A stretch of DNA of 64,000 nt from Poecilobothrus nobilitatus (GCA_947095535.1 OX352773.1:123738552-123802551), one strand, 5' to 3'. Positions 45,544 to 58,431 are shown, counted from the first letter of the stretch. Made by a program: numbers and translations. Notes: generated by a model from the sequence alone, not told the origin.

Positions 45544-45602
45544 GTTTTTTTTTTTTATTTATTTATTTATTTATTTTTTGTCAACTAGACCACCGAGGCC
45601 TC
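45544..45602 (-). mobile_element. 59-bp retroposed insert with tRNA A-box-like end
   Basis: Flanked by the 7-bp duplication GGAAAAC (45537-45543, 45603-45609). On the minus strand it starts GAGGCCTCGGTGGTCTAGTT and ends in (AAAT)n and a poly-A run. GGTCTAGTT resembles the A box of a tRNA promoter, so this looks like a tiny tRNA-derived retroposon. Without the insert and one duplicate the surrounding integrase frame is continuous. Confidence 0.65.
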
Positions 45603-45609
45603 GGAAAAC

Positions 45610-46040
45610 ATTTTATTTGAAATTTTGGAAAATGAAAGAAAGCAAATGCGCACGCTAGTCAAAGAAAACATACTTCAAATGCAACAACAGAACGCAAGGT
45701 ATTGTAACCGTAAACGGAAACCAGCTAGATTAGAACCAGCCAAGGTTAACGATCTAGTGGCTCTAAAGCGTACATAATTTTGTAATAATCTTAAGCTACA
45801 CAGAGAATACTTTAGACCATATAAAGTCACAAAAATTAAAAGTCACGATCGATATGATGTTAAACGAGTTGGCAACCATGAAGGTCCAATTTGCACCTTT
45901 ATAGCAGTAGACTTTATGAAGCCATGTGCTGATAGGGACTCAAGTGATGAATATAACGAAAACGATAAAAATTCAGTTTCGTCTGGGTCAGACGAAGGCC
46001 ATAGGATTGCCGAAATGTGGATATGCAAACATAATTAAAA
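45610..46040 (+). pseudogene. Gypsy-like integrase C-terminal domain
   Basis: One open frame with a basic stretch (NRKRKPARLEPAKVNDLVA), a stop near 45776, then LHREYFRPYKVTKIKSHDR and GPICTFIAVDFMKPC, followed by an acidic Ser-rich tail ending near 46037. The FRPYKVT...RYDV pattern is that of the C-terminal domain of gypsy-group integrases. Confidence 0.65.
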
Positions 46041-46864
46041 TTAATTCACCCACTACAAATTCACAATCAACTGATAATTACAGTTACATTATGTATCATT
46101 TTCGAAATCAGAAGAAAGCATTTTTATTATTTTTAACAAAACGAGTTTAGTCTTTTACAAGAAATGGTTACGGGTATACTTAGTAATATTGATAGGGTAG
46201 AATATATAATTTATTTAATTTTTATGTAAATTTCTGTTACGATTAAACTTATATACAATTAAATTTTTGTTACGATTAAATTTTGATACAATTATATTTA
46301 TAATTTTGATAACTTTCGTATCAAATTTACATATTGTTGAATAAAATATTCTATTTAAAATTTTTCCAATTTTCTTAATTATAATTAAAATAAAAATAAA
46401 TATTGAAATACTTTTTACAATTAAAATTAACAAAATGTGTTTAATTAAAATAATTTGGAACTGAGGAATCTCCACATACATATATAAATATATCTATAAA
46501 AAATATTATATGCTTCTACTTTACTAATGTGACTGAAAACATAACTCATGCCAAAAATCGTGAACAATTTTGCATAAAAAAGAATTAAAGCTCACGGGTG
46601 TTAATACCACTAGATATTGCGCTTTACGTCCATTTCGAAAAAGAATTAAAGTCCACTGAGTAACACAAAGGTTACTATCATGAGTCTGTATTTCATTTGA
46701 CTGCATTTTATTTTGTGACATGTCAGAAGCCCCATAGGGACTTTTAACTTACTTCAATGAGCCCAATGTCCCATAGGATTTTTGTCTCATTGTTGAGGCC
46801 TCACTTATTTTGGCAGGGATTTTAGAATTGAATTCAAAATCAGGATTATACGCCGGGTTTAGTA
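46041..46864. other. AT-rich DNA after the pol fragment
   Basis: No gene supported. It may be 3' sequence of the gypsy-like element. CCCATAGGGACTTTTAACTT and CCCATAGGATTTTTGTCTCA near 46730-46790 are a weak direct repeat. Confidence 0.4.
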
Positions 46865-49170
46865 TACAAAATATACTAAACAAAAACAACATTCACTAAA
46901 ATACTAATTTATTTTTAATTATACATACATACTTCCTTTCCACTCTACCCATTCTAATATCTTTGTTTAAACTTAGACTTAACTAAAAACTAAAAAAAAA
47001 AATACTTAATTCCTAAAAATTGCTTAAATGTGATATTTATCGTACAAGAATTTTGCCGTGATAGAAAATGGCTATCGTTTCGTAAGAGAATTCTTTCAGA
47101 AACACCACACACGATATTTTTGACATTTAATATCGGATCAAATTGGAAACATCACTTTAGTGTCTTGCAGAATAACAAATTATCGCGTCAGTGATACTCT
47201 TCGTATGATAAGTCTTCAAGAATATGGGTGAATATTTTAACTATCTATTTGCAAAGGCGTGGCTGAATAATTTTTTGTCATTAGATTCATTTACTTCTTC
47301 CGAATACTTATTTTTTACAACTTATTAAAATAATTCTTTACGGTGAACTCTTTACAGATCAGGTAAAATTTTTAAAAACTTAAATGAAAGGAGTACTCTT
47401 CCTTATTAAAGAGATATTTTTTGATCGTTATTTTTTAAAATCAAAACGATAATTTACAAAAATAAAAGGTACATATTCTTATTTTTATTAAATGCTGTTG
47501 TATATATTGTATTAAAAATAATTTAATTGAACTTTTAAAATTAAAACTAGATAAATATATAGGTAATAAAATACTTTGTTATTATAAATTTGCTCATTAT
47601 CACCAATAATGGTTTTACCAAAAAAGGGGATATTAAAGATTTAAAAGACAAAAACAAAAAAACAACAAAATCAAAAATAAAATATAAAACAATTTTTATC
47701 TCCAAATATTATTCTTTTTAATTTTTACTTTTTCCTAATTTATCTTCTATTAATTACTTGTAAGGAATTTATTATATATGGAATGTATGTAGTGTATTAT
47801 TTTCATTCCCTGGTATAATATACACATACTTATATTATTATTATCACGTTACCCATTACTCCCCATATACAAAGCAAAAAATATTCAGTGTACTCACTGT
47901 ATAAATCAAATGAATCAAATGGTTTTGTTTTGAGTACAGTTTGTTAATTAATACACTATATTCTATGTTTTGCTTTTATTTCTCTTGAAAAAATTGAGTA
48001 CTCAAAATTTTCTCTCGCATATTTACTAAATTTGAAAACTTCAAAACGAGTATACAGAACATTTGTTTAAATATGAATGTTTTTTTTAAAGCAATTTCAC
48101 ATGTTTAGTATGTACATATGTATCATAATATTAGTTTTGATGCAAACTTCAACAAATAATTTTGTGAATTGCATGAAAACTATTTGTATATTTATTATAA
48201 ATTTTAAAAATCTACTCTTCAATTTAATTCTTAAAAAAAATTCAAAAATACATACATATGTACCTACTTGTTTTTTACTGGTTTACAATTCAATTAAATT
48301 TTTTAAATAAAAAATTACAAATCATTTTTCATATTATATTACATACATACCTCAATGGAAGGTATTTTTATACATAATATATTACATACATACCCCAAGG
48401 TGAAGACGAATTTTTATTAGAATAATTACGAAAACTCATTCAAATAATAGCAAATTCTTATATACAATGCACACAATTTTTAGCTTTTATTTTTACAAAA
48501 TGTACTTTCATACACAATTTGTCTGTAACTCAAAAAACCTCATACAATTTTCAATGTACATCATATACCTAATACTAACATATTATATTCACATTCATTC
48601 TTTACACAAAACAGAAAAAAACAAAAAAGAAACATAACAAATCAAAAAATATGTAGGTAAATACTTAACATTACATAGCTACATAAATACATATCTATAC
48701 TATTCATATCAAATCACATGTATAGCAATATCGTATATTGTATAGAAACATAAAAAACAAAATAAAACAAAAATACGTATAGCCATAGATATATAATTAT
48801 AGATACTTAACACTGTAGCTACATTATAAATACATTTTTATATAAATTTCAAATTACATGTATAGCAATAGCATATATTGTATAGAAGCATAAAATTCGG
48901 AAAAAAAAGAAAAAAGGAAGAAAACAAAGGCTCATATATTTCGCCAAAAAATAAAAACAAATAGATTCCGTTATAATACAATTTACATCACACTTAAGCA
49001 ATATTATAATGAAATTTTGTTGGCCTTCAAAAATTATATACGTGTTGTGTAGAGTTAATCTTTATGAGATCTATAAAATTACATTTTAAAAATTATAAGA
49101 ACATTTGTTTGTGATGCATAAATAGATATGTATGTATGTTTGTATGTACGTATGTATGTATGTATGTATG
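46865..49170. repeat. Block R, unit 2, right piece
   Basis: Starts with the repeated ~145 bp, then the right end of the 969-bp element (GTCTTCAAGAATATGGGTG near 47211-47229), then AT-rich DNA matching 20025-21949. It ends in a TATG microsatellite with no LTR element: the empty site for errantivirus A. Confidence 0.8.
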
Positions 49171-49384
49171 TTAACAATATAAAATCAATTTTTAGAAAAA
49201 AAAAAAAAAGTTCTAAGAAAATGAATCATGAACTGAATGAATGAAAAAATAATGTATTTTTGTTTTGTTTTTCTTATGTTCTTTGATGGTATACCAAAAA
49301 TACGGTGACCTTTTACGAAATAATCCCAAATACGATCTTGGGGTGATTTTAAATCAATGAAATTGACTACGATTTTTTCTTCTA

Positions 49385-49901
49385 CGAGAGTTCTCTATGT
49401 ATACAGTTACTTTATGATAATATATTTATAGGACAAATACCAAAAGTTCTAATATTTTGTAGGGCTAATAATGAAAATTTCAATGGTAAAAGATCAAAAA
49501 ATCCATACCATTTCGATCATCAAAATCTCACACAATTTCAATTTTATGTCAATGGAGTACCTACACCTAATTCCGCAATTGAAACAACTTTTACATCGAA
49601 TAATCTTTGCAATTCTGGTGCATATTTAACATTATTTAGCGGAACATGTATACATCATTCTGATAGAGGACATCAAATTTCAAAAGAACTATTTTCAAAA
49701 GGTTATATAATACTAGCTTTTGATTTATCATCAGACGGCTCTGGAATTGATACATATCAGAGTTTTTTAAACCAGGGAGAAGTAAAGATTGAAGCAAGAC
49801 TCAGCTCTCCATTAACTTCAACATTAACTTGTATTGTATTTGCAGAATTCAATGCTAATATTGAAATTGATAAAAATCGTAACGTCTACGTGAACATATA
49901 A
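49385..49901 (+). pseudogene. Polinton major capsid protein, C-terminal part (unit 2)
   Basis: Open from about FFYESSLC through IGQIPKVLIFC, KNPYHFDHQNLTQF, LAFDLSSDGSG to NIEIDKNRNVYVNI and a stop at 49901. No internal stop was seen in this stretch, making it the best preserved of the three copies. Confidence 0.8.
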
Positions 49902-50250
49902 AAGGAAGTTTAGTGAACCACCTGTATTCATTTCAAAATGACATGTGCGCTAGTAGATTTATCGTTCTGTAGGACGATAACAATACAATATTTGTAAAAC
50001 ATATTGCTGTGGCTGGTATAAAAGAAAAATGTAAAACTATTGTAAAAGAATTAAAGTATAAATTTCCTGTCAGAGATTTAAAAAGAACAGACATTGGGAA
50101 TTACTCTTTTGGACATATCGATAAAAAATAACTAATAACTTAATAAATTTGCTTGAAAAATTCGATATAGTCTAAACAAATGGAAAATTTAAAGTAGATT
50201 TTTTGACAACATTTATACGACATACGATACAACATTAATTGCTCGACTAA

Positions 50251-50625
50251 TTGATATTTCACGTTTGCAAGATAATGAATTCACTACAGATTTCAAAGGT
50301 GCTGAAATGTAAAAACTTAACACATAAAATATTTAGAGGAATTTATGCTCTTGATCAATTATCAAAACAAGTTTCAAAACCTAGTATTTTGGTGGTAAAT
50401 TCTGATAATTCTAATGAAAAGGGAATACATTGGTTAGCAATATTTGTTCCAGTTCAAGGGTTTGCAGAATATTTTGATTCATTTGGAAATCCCCCGTTTT
50501 ACAATGAGATTATAAAATTTCTACAAAATCAATCGACATGTTTTGTTTTCAACAATAAGCGTTTATAAAGTAATTTAACATCTGTTTGCGAACATTATTG
50601 TTATGTATATCTATGGATGCGAAGT
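50251..50625 (+). pseudogene. Polinton cysteine protease, truncated (unit 2)
   Basis: Frame 50251-50568 with IHWLAIFVPVQG (catalytic His kept; Thr before it changed to Ile) and YFDSFGNPPFYN. It stops at the same TAA as unit 1, then SVCEHYC, then the border at 50624-50625. Confidence 0.85.
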
Positions 50626-51545
50626 CGCCATAATATCGGCATAGGATGTGGTCTGACGTGCTGGAGTGGGAATGTAGTGATTTAGCCTCCGTCGCTCGTT
50701 GAAAACTTTGACTGCGTCTCTGCGGCTTAGTTTGTCATCCGTTCTGATCTGGAGCATGACTTTTTCTTTATTGCAAGCCGGGCAGGCGCCGTCAGCGGGG
50801 GCGTCGTCTTCTGTTAGTTGTAGTGTTGCGCAGTTGATACATTAGCCGTCCGTGCACTCCTTCTGATGTAGGCAGATCTCCTCATTTGTTTTTTCAGCCG
50901 AATATTTGTTGCATCTTGGGAGGCTACGGCAGAACTTCTATCTGTGATTCAATCTTTGGCCTTTGCTGCACCGCATCGGGAGAGGGCAGTGTTTCCTCAC
51001 TTCAGCTCGGAGAAAACCTGTGGACACCTCTTTTGGCGGGTTCCAGGCTATCGAAAGTTATAAGAATGGACCCGGAGTATTCTTCTGTCCGATCTTCGTT
51101 AAGGTTTATCTTGACAATTTCTGGATTCTTCTTCTTTAATCCTTCGAGGATTTCACTTTCGACAAGAGTGTTGAGTTCGCGACAGAAGACAGTGCTCTGA
51201 GAATAGTTTAGGTTTGTATTGTATTCTGCAGCTTGTATTGTATTTTGTCAAGACATTTGAAATTTTTGATGAATTTTTCTGCAATTTTTCTGTTGGGCAC
51301 TTCTAGAAGTAATCCTTCTCGGGTGTATTGTGCCTTAAAAGTTGTGGCGATGTCTGATAATTGTTTCTCTATAATAAAGAGGTTGCATTTGCGTAGTTCG
51401 TTTATATTTACGACATGGTTTGTTGCCTTGATATTTAAAAATTTTCGGTTTGCTCCGCCGTTTTTGCCAAAGGCGGATACTAAAGTGGGGAAGTCGCTTA
51501 TTTTGTCTATCTGTCTTTCCAGGTTGGTCCTTCTTTTATTAAGCT
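50626..51545 (-). pseudogene. LINE1 gag fragment (unit 3)
   Basis: Zinc-knuckle region near 50870-51010 and the upstream KFLNIKATN region near 51440. It shares variants with unit 2 that differ from LINE1 itself, for example GGAGTGGGAATGTAGTGATT near the border. It ends at TTAAGCTT, where a deletion joins it to block S. Confidence 0.75.
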
Positions 51546-53034
51546 TAACAAATCATGGCAAACTGTATATTTTAAAAATTTCAATATTCCATCCAAAAAT
51601 ATTTTTAATTTTTAGAAAAAATATTCTTCTAAACAAAAAAGAAACAAGTAAGCTTGAAATGTTATTAAAAATAAAATTTAAGGACTGGCGTAATATTTTC
51701 TAGTATGGTTTGAACTTTGTCATATAATACATAAATAGACGTCTTATTGAACGGTTATTTTCGAATACTTTTATTCCGCAATCAGATTTCTAATTCTTAA
51801 CAAATTTTTAAGAAAAAAAATATTTGATTTGAATGAAAAAAGTGCAATATTATTGAATTGGTGATGCATAAATAATATACATATGTATGTACTAAATATG
51901 TGCACAACGGGTCGCAGGGCCTAGGTGTAAGGGCAACTTTATGCCCCTTCTGAGAAACAACAAAGATGTGCATGGATATATTTGTTTTTTCTCTCTATTG
52001 CTATACTCGCTATACTATACAAATAATTCCCTACACTCAATCAAGAAAGAGTACAGTAAAAGCTATACTCGATTTTAAACAAATGTATATTCAATTCTAT
52101 TTGTTTGTATCAAATTCAAATGCGTATTAAATTTGATCTCGTAAAAGATTTGAAGTTTGGAAAATCAAAAACGAGCACTCGAAATATGATCAATATACAC
52201 TGAGTATAGCAGGTACTCAAATGAAAAATTATATGGAGCTTAGAATATTATATTATAGAATTTATATTAAAAATATTATATATTATATTATATATATTAT
52301 GTTTTTGTTTATGTATCTAAATATACGATTTATGTATGTAAATCTACTATATACGAACACTACACTAGTATTCTAAGGTCGAGGATGGGAGGGGCGGGGT
52401 ATTAAAGGGTATTATCTTTAAAATTTTGCATATTTTTTTCTTGTTTCATTTTTGTGTACCATTAATTTGTAAATTGTTAATGTGTTATTTGTGTTAAAAC
52501 AAAGAATTCATTAATCTTATTCTTAAGATAAGAAGTTTTTTTTTCCCCCCAAAGGGAGGTGGGAATCTTCCGAAAACACCAAGAATTTTCCCCTTGGTAG
52601 TGTCAGATTTTTACTGACTAAACCCACCTTCCCTTTTAGTCAATATAATAGGATGAAACCCTTACCTGCGACGCAGTATATTGGCTAGGGAGTAGGGATA
52701 GGAAGGATGGGAAATGGATACGGAAACATTAAATTGGGAGTGGGACTGTAAGGAAACAATGAATCCGTCTATTATTATTACTATTTTGTTAACAGTGACT
52801 ATAGCCGTTACAACAGTTACAACATGTAGTAGTATATAAGACCTTACTACATGAGGTAATTATTGAAGGCAACCCCCACTGTCACTGTAGCGGCTGTTAT
52901 TATTGGTATTAGTATTCTTATTAATATTATTATTATTTTACTACAGAGTCCAGGCCATCAGTGGATTACAACGTGCAGCAGTATATAACATCTTACTTGC
53001 ATGATATAGCCAAAGATAGCTCCAATGTAGCAGC

Positions 53035-53315
53035 TAATATTATTATTATTATTATTACTATTATCATTATTACTATTATTATTATAATTATTGTTATTAT
53101 TACTATTACTATTATTATTATTGATATTGTTATTATTACTATTATTATTGTTATTATTACTATTACTATTATTATTATTACCATTATTATTATTATTATT
53201 ATTATTGTTATTATCAATATTATTATTACTATTATTATTATTGTTATTATTACTATTATTATTATTACTATTATTATTATTATTACTATTATTATTATTA
53301 CTATTACTATTACTA

Positions 53316-53367
<52 letters not shown>

Positions 53368-53370
53368 TAA
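53035..53370. repeat. (TTA)n microsatellite, unit 3
   Basis: About 335 bp, the longest of the four tracts. Confidence 0.85.
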
Positions 53371-53422
53371 TTATACGATATACATTATTACGATATAAAA
53401 GTACTACATATTTTTTTTATTT

Positions 53423-53495
53423 GACCTGACCGGGGTTTGAACCCAAGACCCTTCGATTGAAAGGTTGGCGACTTAAGCACTGTCAGACAAAGCAT
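53423..53495 (-). repeat. tRNA-like SINE head, unit 3
   Basis: Same intact T arm (minus-strand GGGTTCAAACCCC) and anticodon-like arm. Confidence 0.55.
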
Positions 53496-53504
53496 AGATA
53501 CATA

Positions 53505-55632
53505 CACCCATATTCTTGAAGACTCATCACTTACGCGATGAAAAAATGTATCACATCACGTCTAGTTTAAAATGTAATTCTCGAAGACTCATGATGTAAA
53601 TTTTTGTTATGTTGGTAGTAATTTACTGTCAAATGAAAATTCAGCTAAAAAACGTTCAGCTAAAATTATTTAAAAAAGAGGTTTGATTTTTAAATAGTAA
53701 ATGAAAGTACATATTCATAAGTTGCAAGAAGGCGTCGTATCTTGCGAACCAGAAGTCGCACCGATGTGATTAAAAAAACCTATTTCTCGATTCTATGATA
53801 AAAATTAAAAATAAAAAAAAATGAGAAATGTACTAAAAAATGGCACCATGTTTTTTATGGGAGGGCTTAAAGTCGAACTTTTTTATTTTATTTTTATTTT
53901 CTAACTCTACAACAAAATCAGGGAGTACCTTTTCTAAATCATGTCCGTCCGTCTTCTAGTTTTCAAGATACAGGGGCTTCTTGCAACTTATAACTATGTA
54001 TGCACTCCGATGCTAGTTCAATATATAGAACAAAAAAACAATTTTTTAATTTGTAAAATATACTAAACAAAAACAACATTCACTAAAATACTAATTTATT
54101 TTTAATTATACATACATACTTCCTTTCTACTCTACCCATTCTAATATCTTTGTTTAAACTTAGACTTAACTAAAAACTAAAAAAAAAAATACTTAATTCC
54201 TAAGAATTGCTTAAAAGTGATATTTATCGTACAAGAATTTTGCTGTGATAGAAAATGGCTATCGTTGCGTAAGAAAATTCTTTCAGGAACATCACACACG
54301 ATACTTTTGACATTTAATATCGGGTCAAATTGGAAACATCACTTTAGTGTCTTGCAGAATAACAAAGCATCGCGTCAGTGATACTCTTCGTATGATAAGT
54401 CTTCAAGAATATGGGTGAATATTTTAACTATTTATTTGCAAAGGCGTGGCTGAATAATTTTTTGTCATTAGATTCATTTACTTCTTCCGATTACTTATTT
54501 TTTACAACTTATTAAAATAATTCTTTACGGTGAACTCTTTACAGATCAGGTAAAATTTTTAAAGACTTAAATGAAAGGAGTACTCTTCCTTATTAAAGAG
54601 ATATTTTTATATATAAATTTTTAAAGACTTAAATGAAACGTGTACTCTTCCTTATTAAATAATTTAACTGAACTTTTAAAATAAAAACTAGATAAATATA
54701 TAGGTAATAAAATACTTTGTTATTATAAATTTGCTCAATATCACCAATAATGGTTTTACCAAAAAAGGGGATATTAAAGATTTAAAAGACAAAAACGGAA
54801 AACAACAAAATCAAAAGTAAAATATAAAACAATTTTTATCTCCAAATATTATTCTTTTTAATTTTTACTTTTTCCTAATTTATCTTCTATTAATTACTTG
54901 TAAGGAATTTATTATATATGGAATGTATCTAGTGTATTATTTTCATTCCCTGGTATAATATATACATACTTATATTATTATTATCACGTTACCCATTACT
55001 CCCCATATACAAAGCAAAAAATATTCAGTGTATTCACTGTGTAAATCAAATGAATCAAATGGTTTTGTTTTGAGTACAGTTTGTTAATTAATACACTATA
55101 TTCTATGTTTTGATTTTATTTCTCTTGAAAAACTTGAGTACTCAAAATTTTCTCTCGCATATTTACTCAATTTGAAAACTTCAAAATGGGTATAAACAAC
55201 ATTTGTTTAAATATGAATGTTTTTTTTAAAGCGATTTCACTTATAAATTTTAAAAATCTACTCTTAAATTTTATTCTTAAAAAAAATTCAAAAATACATA
55301 CATATGTACCTACTTGTTTTTTACTGGTTTACAATTCAATTAAATTTTTTAAATAAAAAATTACAAATCATTTTTCATATTATATTACATACATACCTCA
55401 ATGGAAGGTATTTTTATACATAATATATTACATACATACCCCAAGGTGAAGACGAATTTTTATTAGAATAATTACGAAAACTCATTCAAATAATAGCAAA
55501 TTCTTATATACAATGCACACAATTTTTAGCTTTTATTTTTACAAAATGTACTTTCATACACAATTTGTCTGTAACTCAAAAAACCTCATACAATTTTCAA
55601 TGTACATCATATACCTAATACTTACATATTAT
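53505..55632. repeat. Block R, unit 3, left of LINE3
   Basis: More diverged than the other two copies. It has a local ~54-bp duplication near 54555-54660 (ATTTTTAAAGACTTAAATGA twice), a loss of ~170 bp after it, and a ~95-bp loss near 55240. It includes a copy of the nested inverted-repeat elements (53506-54415). Confidence 0.75.
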
Positions 55633-57877
55633 GATTAAAAAGCAGATTAAGTACTCTTGCGAACGTATTGATATAGGCAAATTAAAGGATTGTTTAAGTT
55701 TAGAGTTTTGGGTTGATGTTTATTCACTTAATGATCCTTCATTAGCTTTTGAAAAATGTATTCAAATTCTGTCACATCATATAAGTACTTGTTCCACTAG
55801 TTCAGTTAGAGTAGCTAAAAAACAAGGTTTGAAACCCTGGATGACGCAAGATCTTCTTAATAAAATTAAAAGATGTAATAAATTAATGTTGGTAAAGAAA
55901 AAGCATTCTAATATAAATCGTTTGAATAAATACTATGATAAGTTATGTAAAGAAATCAAAATCGACGTTATAAGATGTAAAGATAACTTTTATGAACATA
56001 GATTTGAATTCTGTAAAGGTAATACGAAAAAAGAATGGGAAATTGTGGATAATCTTTTAAATAAGGCTAAATGTAGTAAAGAATATTTATTAGAAATTGA
56101 TAACATCCTAATTTCTGACCCTGAAAAAGTAGTTAATCATTTTAATTATGTTTTTACTAATATTAATAGGCAATTTAATTTTGAAGATTATTCTTCTAAT
56201 ATACTTAATACAGTTGTTGCAAGTGAACCTTTTCAGACTGATAGTTTTTTTTATGAGCCAATTACTGCGTTTGAGTTACATTCTACAATTATGAAATTAA
56301 AATATTCCAAATCGAGAACTTCGGATAGAATATCTAATAACGAATTGAAAAAAATTTCTTATTTTATAGTTGATGTTTTAGCTCATATTTTTAACAACTG
56401 TGTTTATACTGGTAAATTTCCTGAACTACAATAGCTACTAAAAATAGCTACTGTTATACCGTTACATAAAAAAGGTAGCTCGCGAGATTTGAATAATTAT
56501 AGATCCATTTCGTTATTATCTACCTTCTCAAAAATCTTTGAAAAAACAATCAAGAGTAGGATTCTTAAATTTTTGTTTATAACTAAATTTTTTATTGATA
56601 ATCAATTTGGTTTTTTGAAAGGTAAATCTACTGAGGGTGCATTGTTGAAGTTCTGTGGTGAAATTTATGAGACCCTTAATAATAGTAAAATGTCCTCTGC
56701 ATTATTTATTGATATCACTAAAGCTTTTGACTTAGTTGATCACGATATTTTATTACTTAAATTGCACAATATTGGCTTTCGTGATTTTATGTATTTTTGG
56801 TTTCAGTCTTATTTATCAAATAGGAAACAAAAAGTTAAAATTAATAACAACTTTAGTAGGATCTTAGGTATTGACAGAGGTGTTCCGCAAGGTTCTGTTC
56901 TTGGACCTATACTTTTCATAATTTATATAAATTCCCTATTTTTACAAAAATTTAAAGGTAATCTTACTGCTTTTGCAGATGACACAGTCTTTACTTATTC
57001 CTGTAGTAATCAAAATGAATTAGTAGAAATTGTTAAATCTGATATTGATTTATTAAGGCACTGGTTTCATAAACGTAAATTAGCTATTAGTAGTAAAACT
57101 AAATTTCTGAATTTTAGTTTATATGGTTCTTCTGATGAAGGGTATAAATTTTATTATCATGATCCTAGTTGTGGTAAATATCCGCTAATTCCCATCTCTG
57201 AAGTTGAAGATTCCAATTCCTAATCAAATTGCTTCTGCATTGAAAAAGTTGCTGAATTTAAATACCTTGGTGTTATTATTAATTCGAACTTCAACTGGTC
57301 TAAACATACTTCACATTTGAAAGAGTATTTTAATAAAGTTATTAGACAACTATTTCAAGTCAATTTGTACAGTTCAATGAAAGTTTCGTCTATGGTCTAT
57401 TACGCCTTATTTCAATCGAAGCTTCAATATGGTATAGTATGTTGGGGTGGCCCTCATAATAATAAGATTCTACCACTTTTGAAATCACAAAAACATGCAA
57501 TTAGATTAATTTGTAAAAAAGGGCGATTAACATCGTGTGTTCCTTTGTTTAATGAATTAAAAATTCTTCCAATAAGAAATTTATTCTTTTATAAAACACT
57601 AAAAGTGTTTTATATTAAGTCTGGTTACCTTGATTGTAGGCGCACTAATACCAACTATAATTTAAGAATTAACAATTACAACTTAGTTTCAGTACCATGT
57701 TTTAAAAAAGTCCATTTTTCACATTTTTATAAAATAATTGCTCTTCGCATTTTTAATAAACTTCCGGCTTCTATAAAGAACTCTGGTAACTTATCAGTTT
57801 TTTTAAAATTAACTAAGATTTGGCTTTTAGAGAAAAGTTATGAAGAGATTGATAATTTGTTGAAGATTTTAGAGTAA
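55633..57877 (+). pseudogene. LINE3 ORF2 fragment: reverse transcriptase
   Basis: One frame throughout, with a TAG at 56432-56434 and a TAA at 57221-57223. RT motifs: TVIPLHKKGSSRDLNNYRS, NQFGFLKGKSTEGAL, FIDITKAFDLVDHDILL, GVPQGSVLGPILF, TAFADD (catalytic). The C-terminal domain after RT (YLGVIINSNFNWSKH, LQYGIVCWGG) ends at 57877. There is no RNase H. The first Met codon overlaps the target duplication, so it is not a native start. Confidence 0.9.
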
Positions 57878-58431
57878 TTAACATTCTTATGTATGTTTCT
57901 TGCAATGTATGTTTCTTTACAATGTATCTTATCTTGACTTAACTTGACTTATTGATTCATTAAATGGGTAGCTTAACCTCATTTGCATTAATTATATTGG
58001 TTTATAAAAAAAAAAAAAAAAAGAAAATTTGATTATTAATATAAAAATAATAAATAAAAATTAATATAAAATAAAAAAATATTTTGCACCCCATTCTAAG
58101 ACATACATTTTGTTAAATGATTAATTATAAGTATCTTTTCTGATCATTCGCCACTTGCTTCTTTGCAATAGAATGATTATATTACTATTTATTTTATTTT
58201 CTCTTTTTTCTATTTTAATATATTTGTTTTTTTTTTTTGTTTTTTTTTTTCCATTTGCTTATTTTAATTATTTTTTAATTTTGTTATATTAATTAAATAA
58301 AACAAAAAATTTCAATTTTAATTTTGAATTTCCTACTATGTTATTAGTTATTATTTTGAATTTAATTTTATATATTAATTAGGTTAAGCTATGTATAAGT
58401 AGAAAGAAAAAGAAATAAAGAAATAATAATA
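57878..58431 (+). other. LINE3 3' UTR and tail
   Basis: AT-rich with a 17-bp A run near 58007-58023 and a final AAATAATAATAAT tail at the target duplicate. The internal A run may mark an earlier poly-A end. Confidence 0.7.

Larger units (their letters stand above)
44431..46864 (+). mobile_element. Gypsy-like pol fragment (no LTRs seen)
   Basis: Remnant of an LTR retrotransposon unrelated to errantiviruses A and B: end of RNase H, integrase zinc site, core and C-terminus on the plus strand, then ~800 bp of non-coding DNA to 46864. It sits between two copies of the same ~145-bp piece of block R (44283-44430 and 46865-47010). No LTR, primer site or short target duplication was found. Confidence 0.65.
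33279..50625. repeat. Tandem array unit 2
   Basis: Order: LINE1 gag part, LINE2 copy 2, satellite-bearing element, S twice in tandem, R interrupted by a gypsy-like pol fragment, P. Both borders are the same protease/gag fusion with two-base overlap GT (33277-33278, 50624-50625). Confidence 0.85.
49171..50625 (+). repeat. Block P, unit 2
   Basis: Nearly identical to unit 1 block P, with the same protease stop, the same Glu change and the same right border. Confidence 0.85.
51546..53504. repeat. Block S, unit 3
   Basis: Starts at the equivalent of 17190 (AATCATGGCAAACTGTATAT), so LINE2 and the first ~150 bp of S are deleted. It carries the same 57-bp insert, hairpin, triplet repeat (53035-53370) and tRNA-like sequence (53423-53495). 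Confidence 0.8.
55633..58431 (+). mobile_element. LINE3: 5'-truncated CR1/Jockey-like LINE
   Basis: Flanked by the 7-bp duplication ATATTAT (55626-55632, 58432-58438), with an (ATA)n tail. Units 1 and 2 keep the empty site. The 5' truncation removes ORF1 and the endonuclease; RT to the 3' end remains. Only two in-frame nonsense codons interrupt ORF2, so it is the youngest LINE here. Confidence 0.9.

Noticed and set aside
46215..46721. Minus-strand frames after the pol fragment
   Set aside because: Low-complexity Ile/Lys/Asn composition with no motif.
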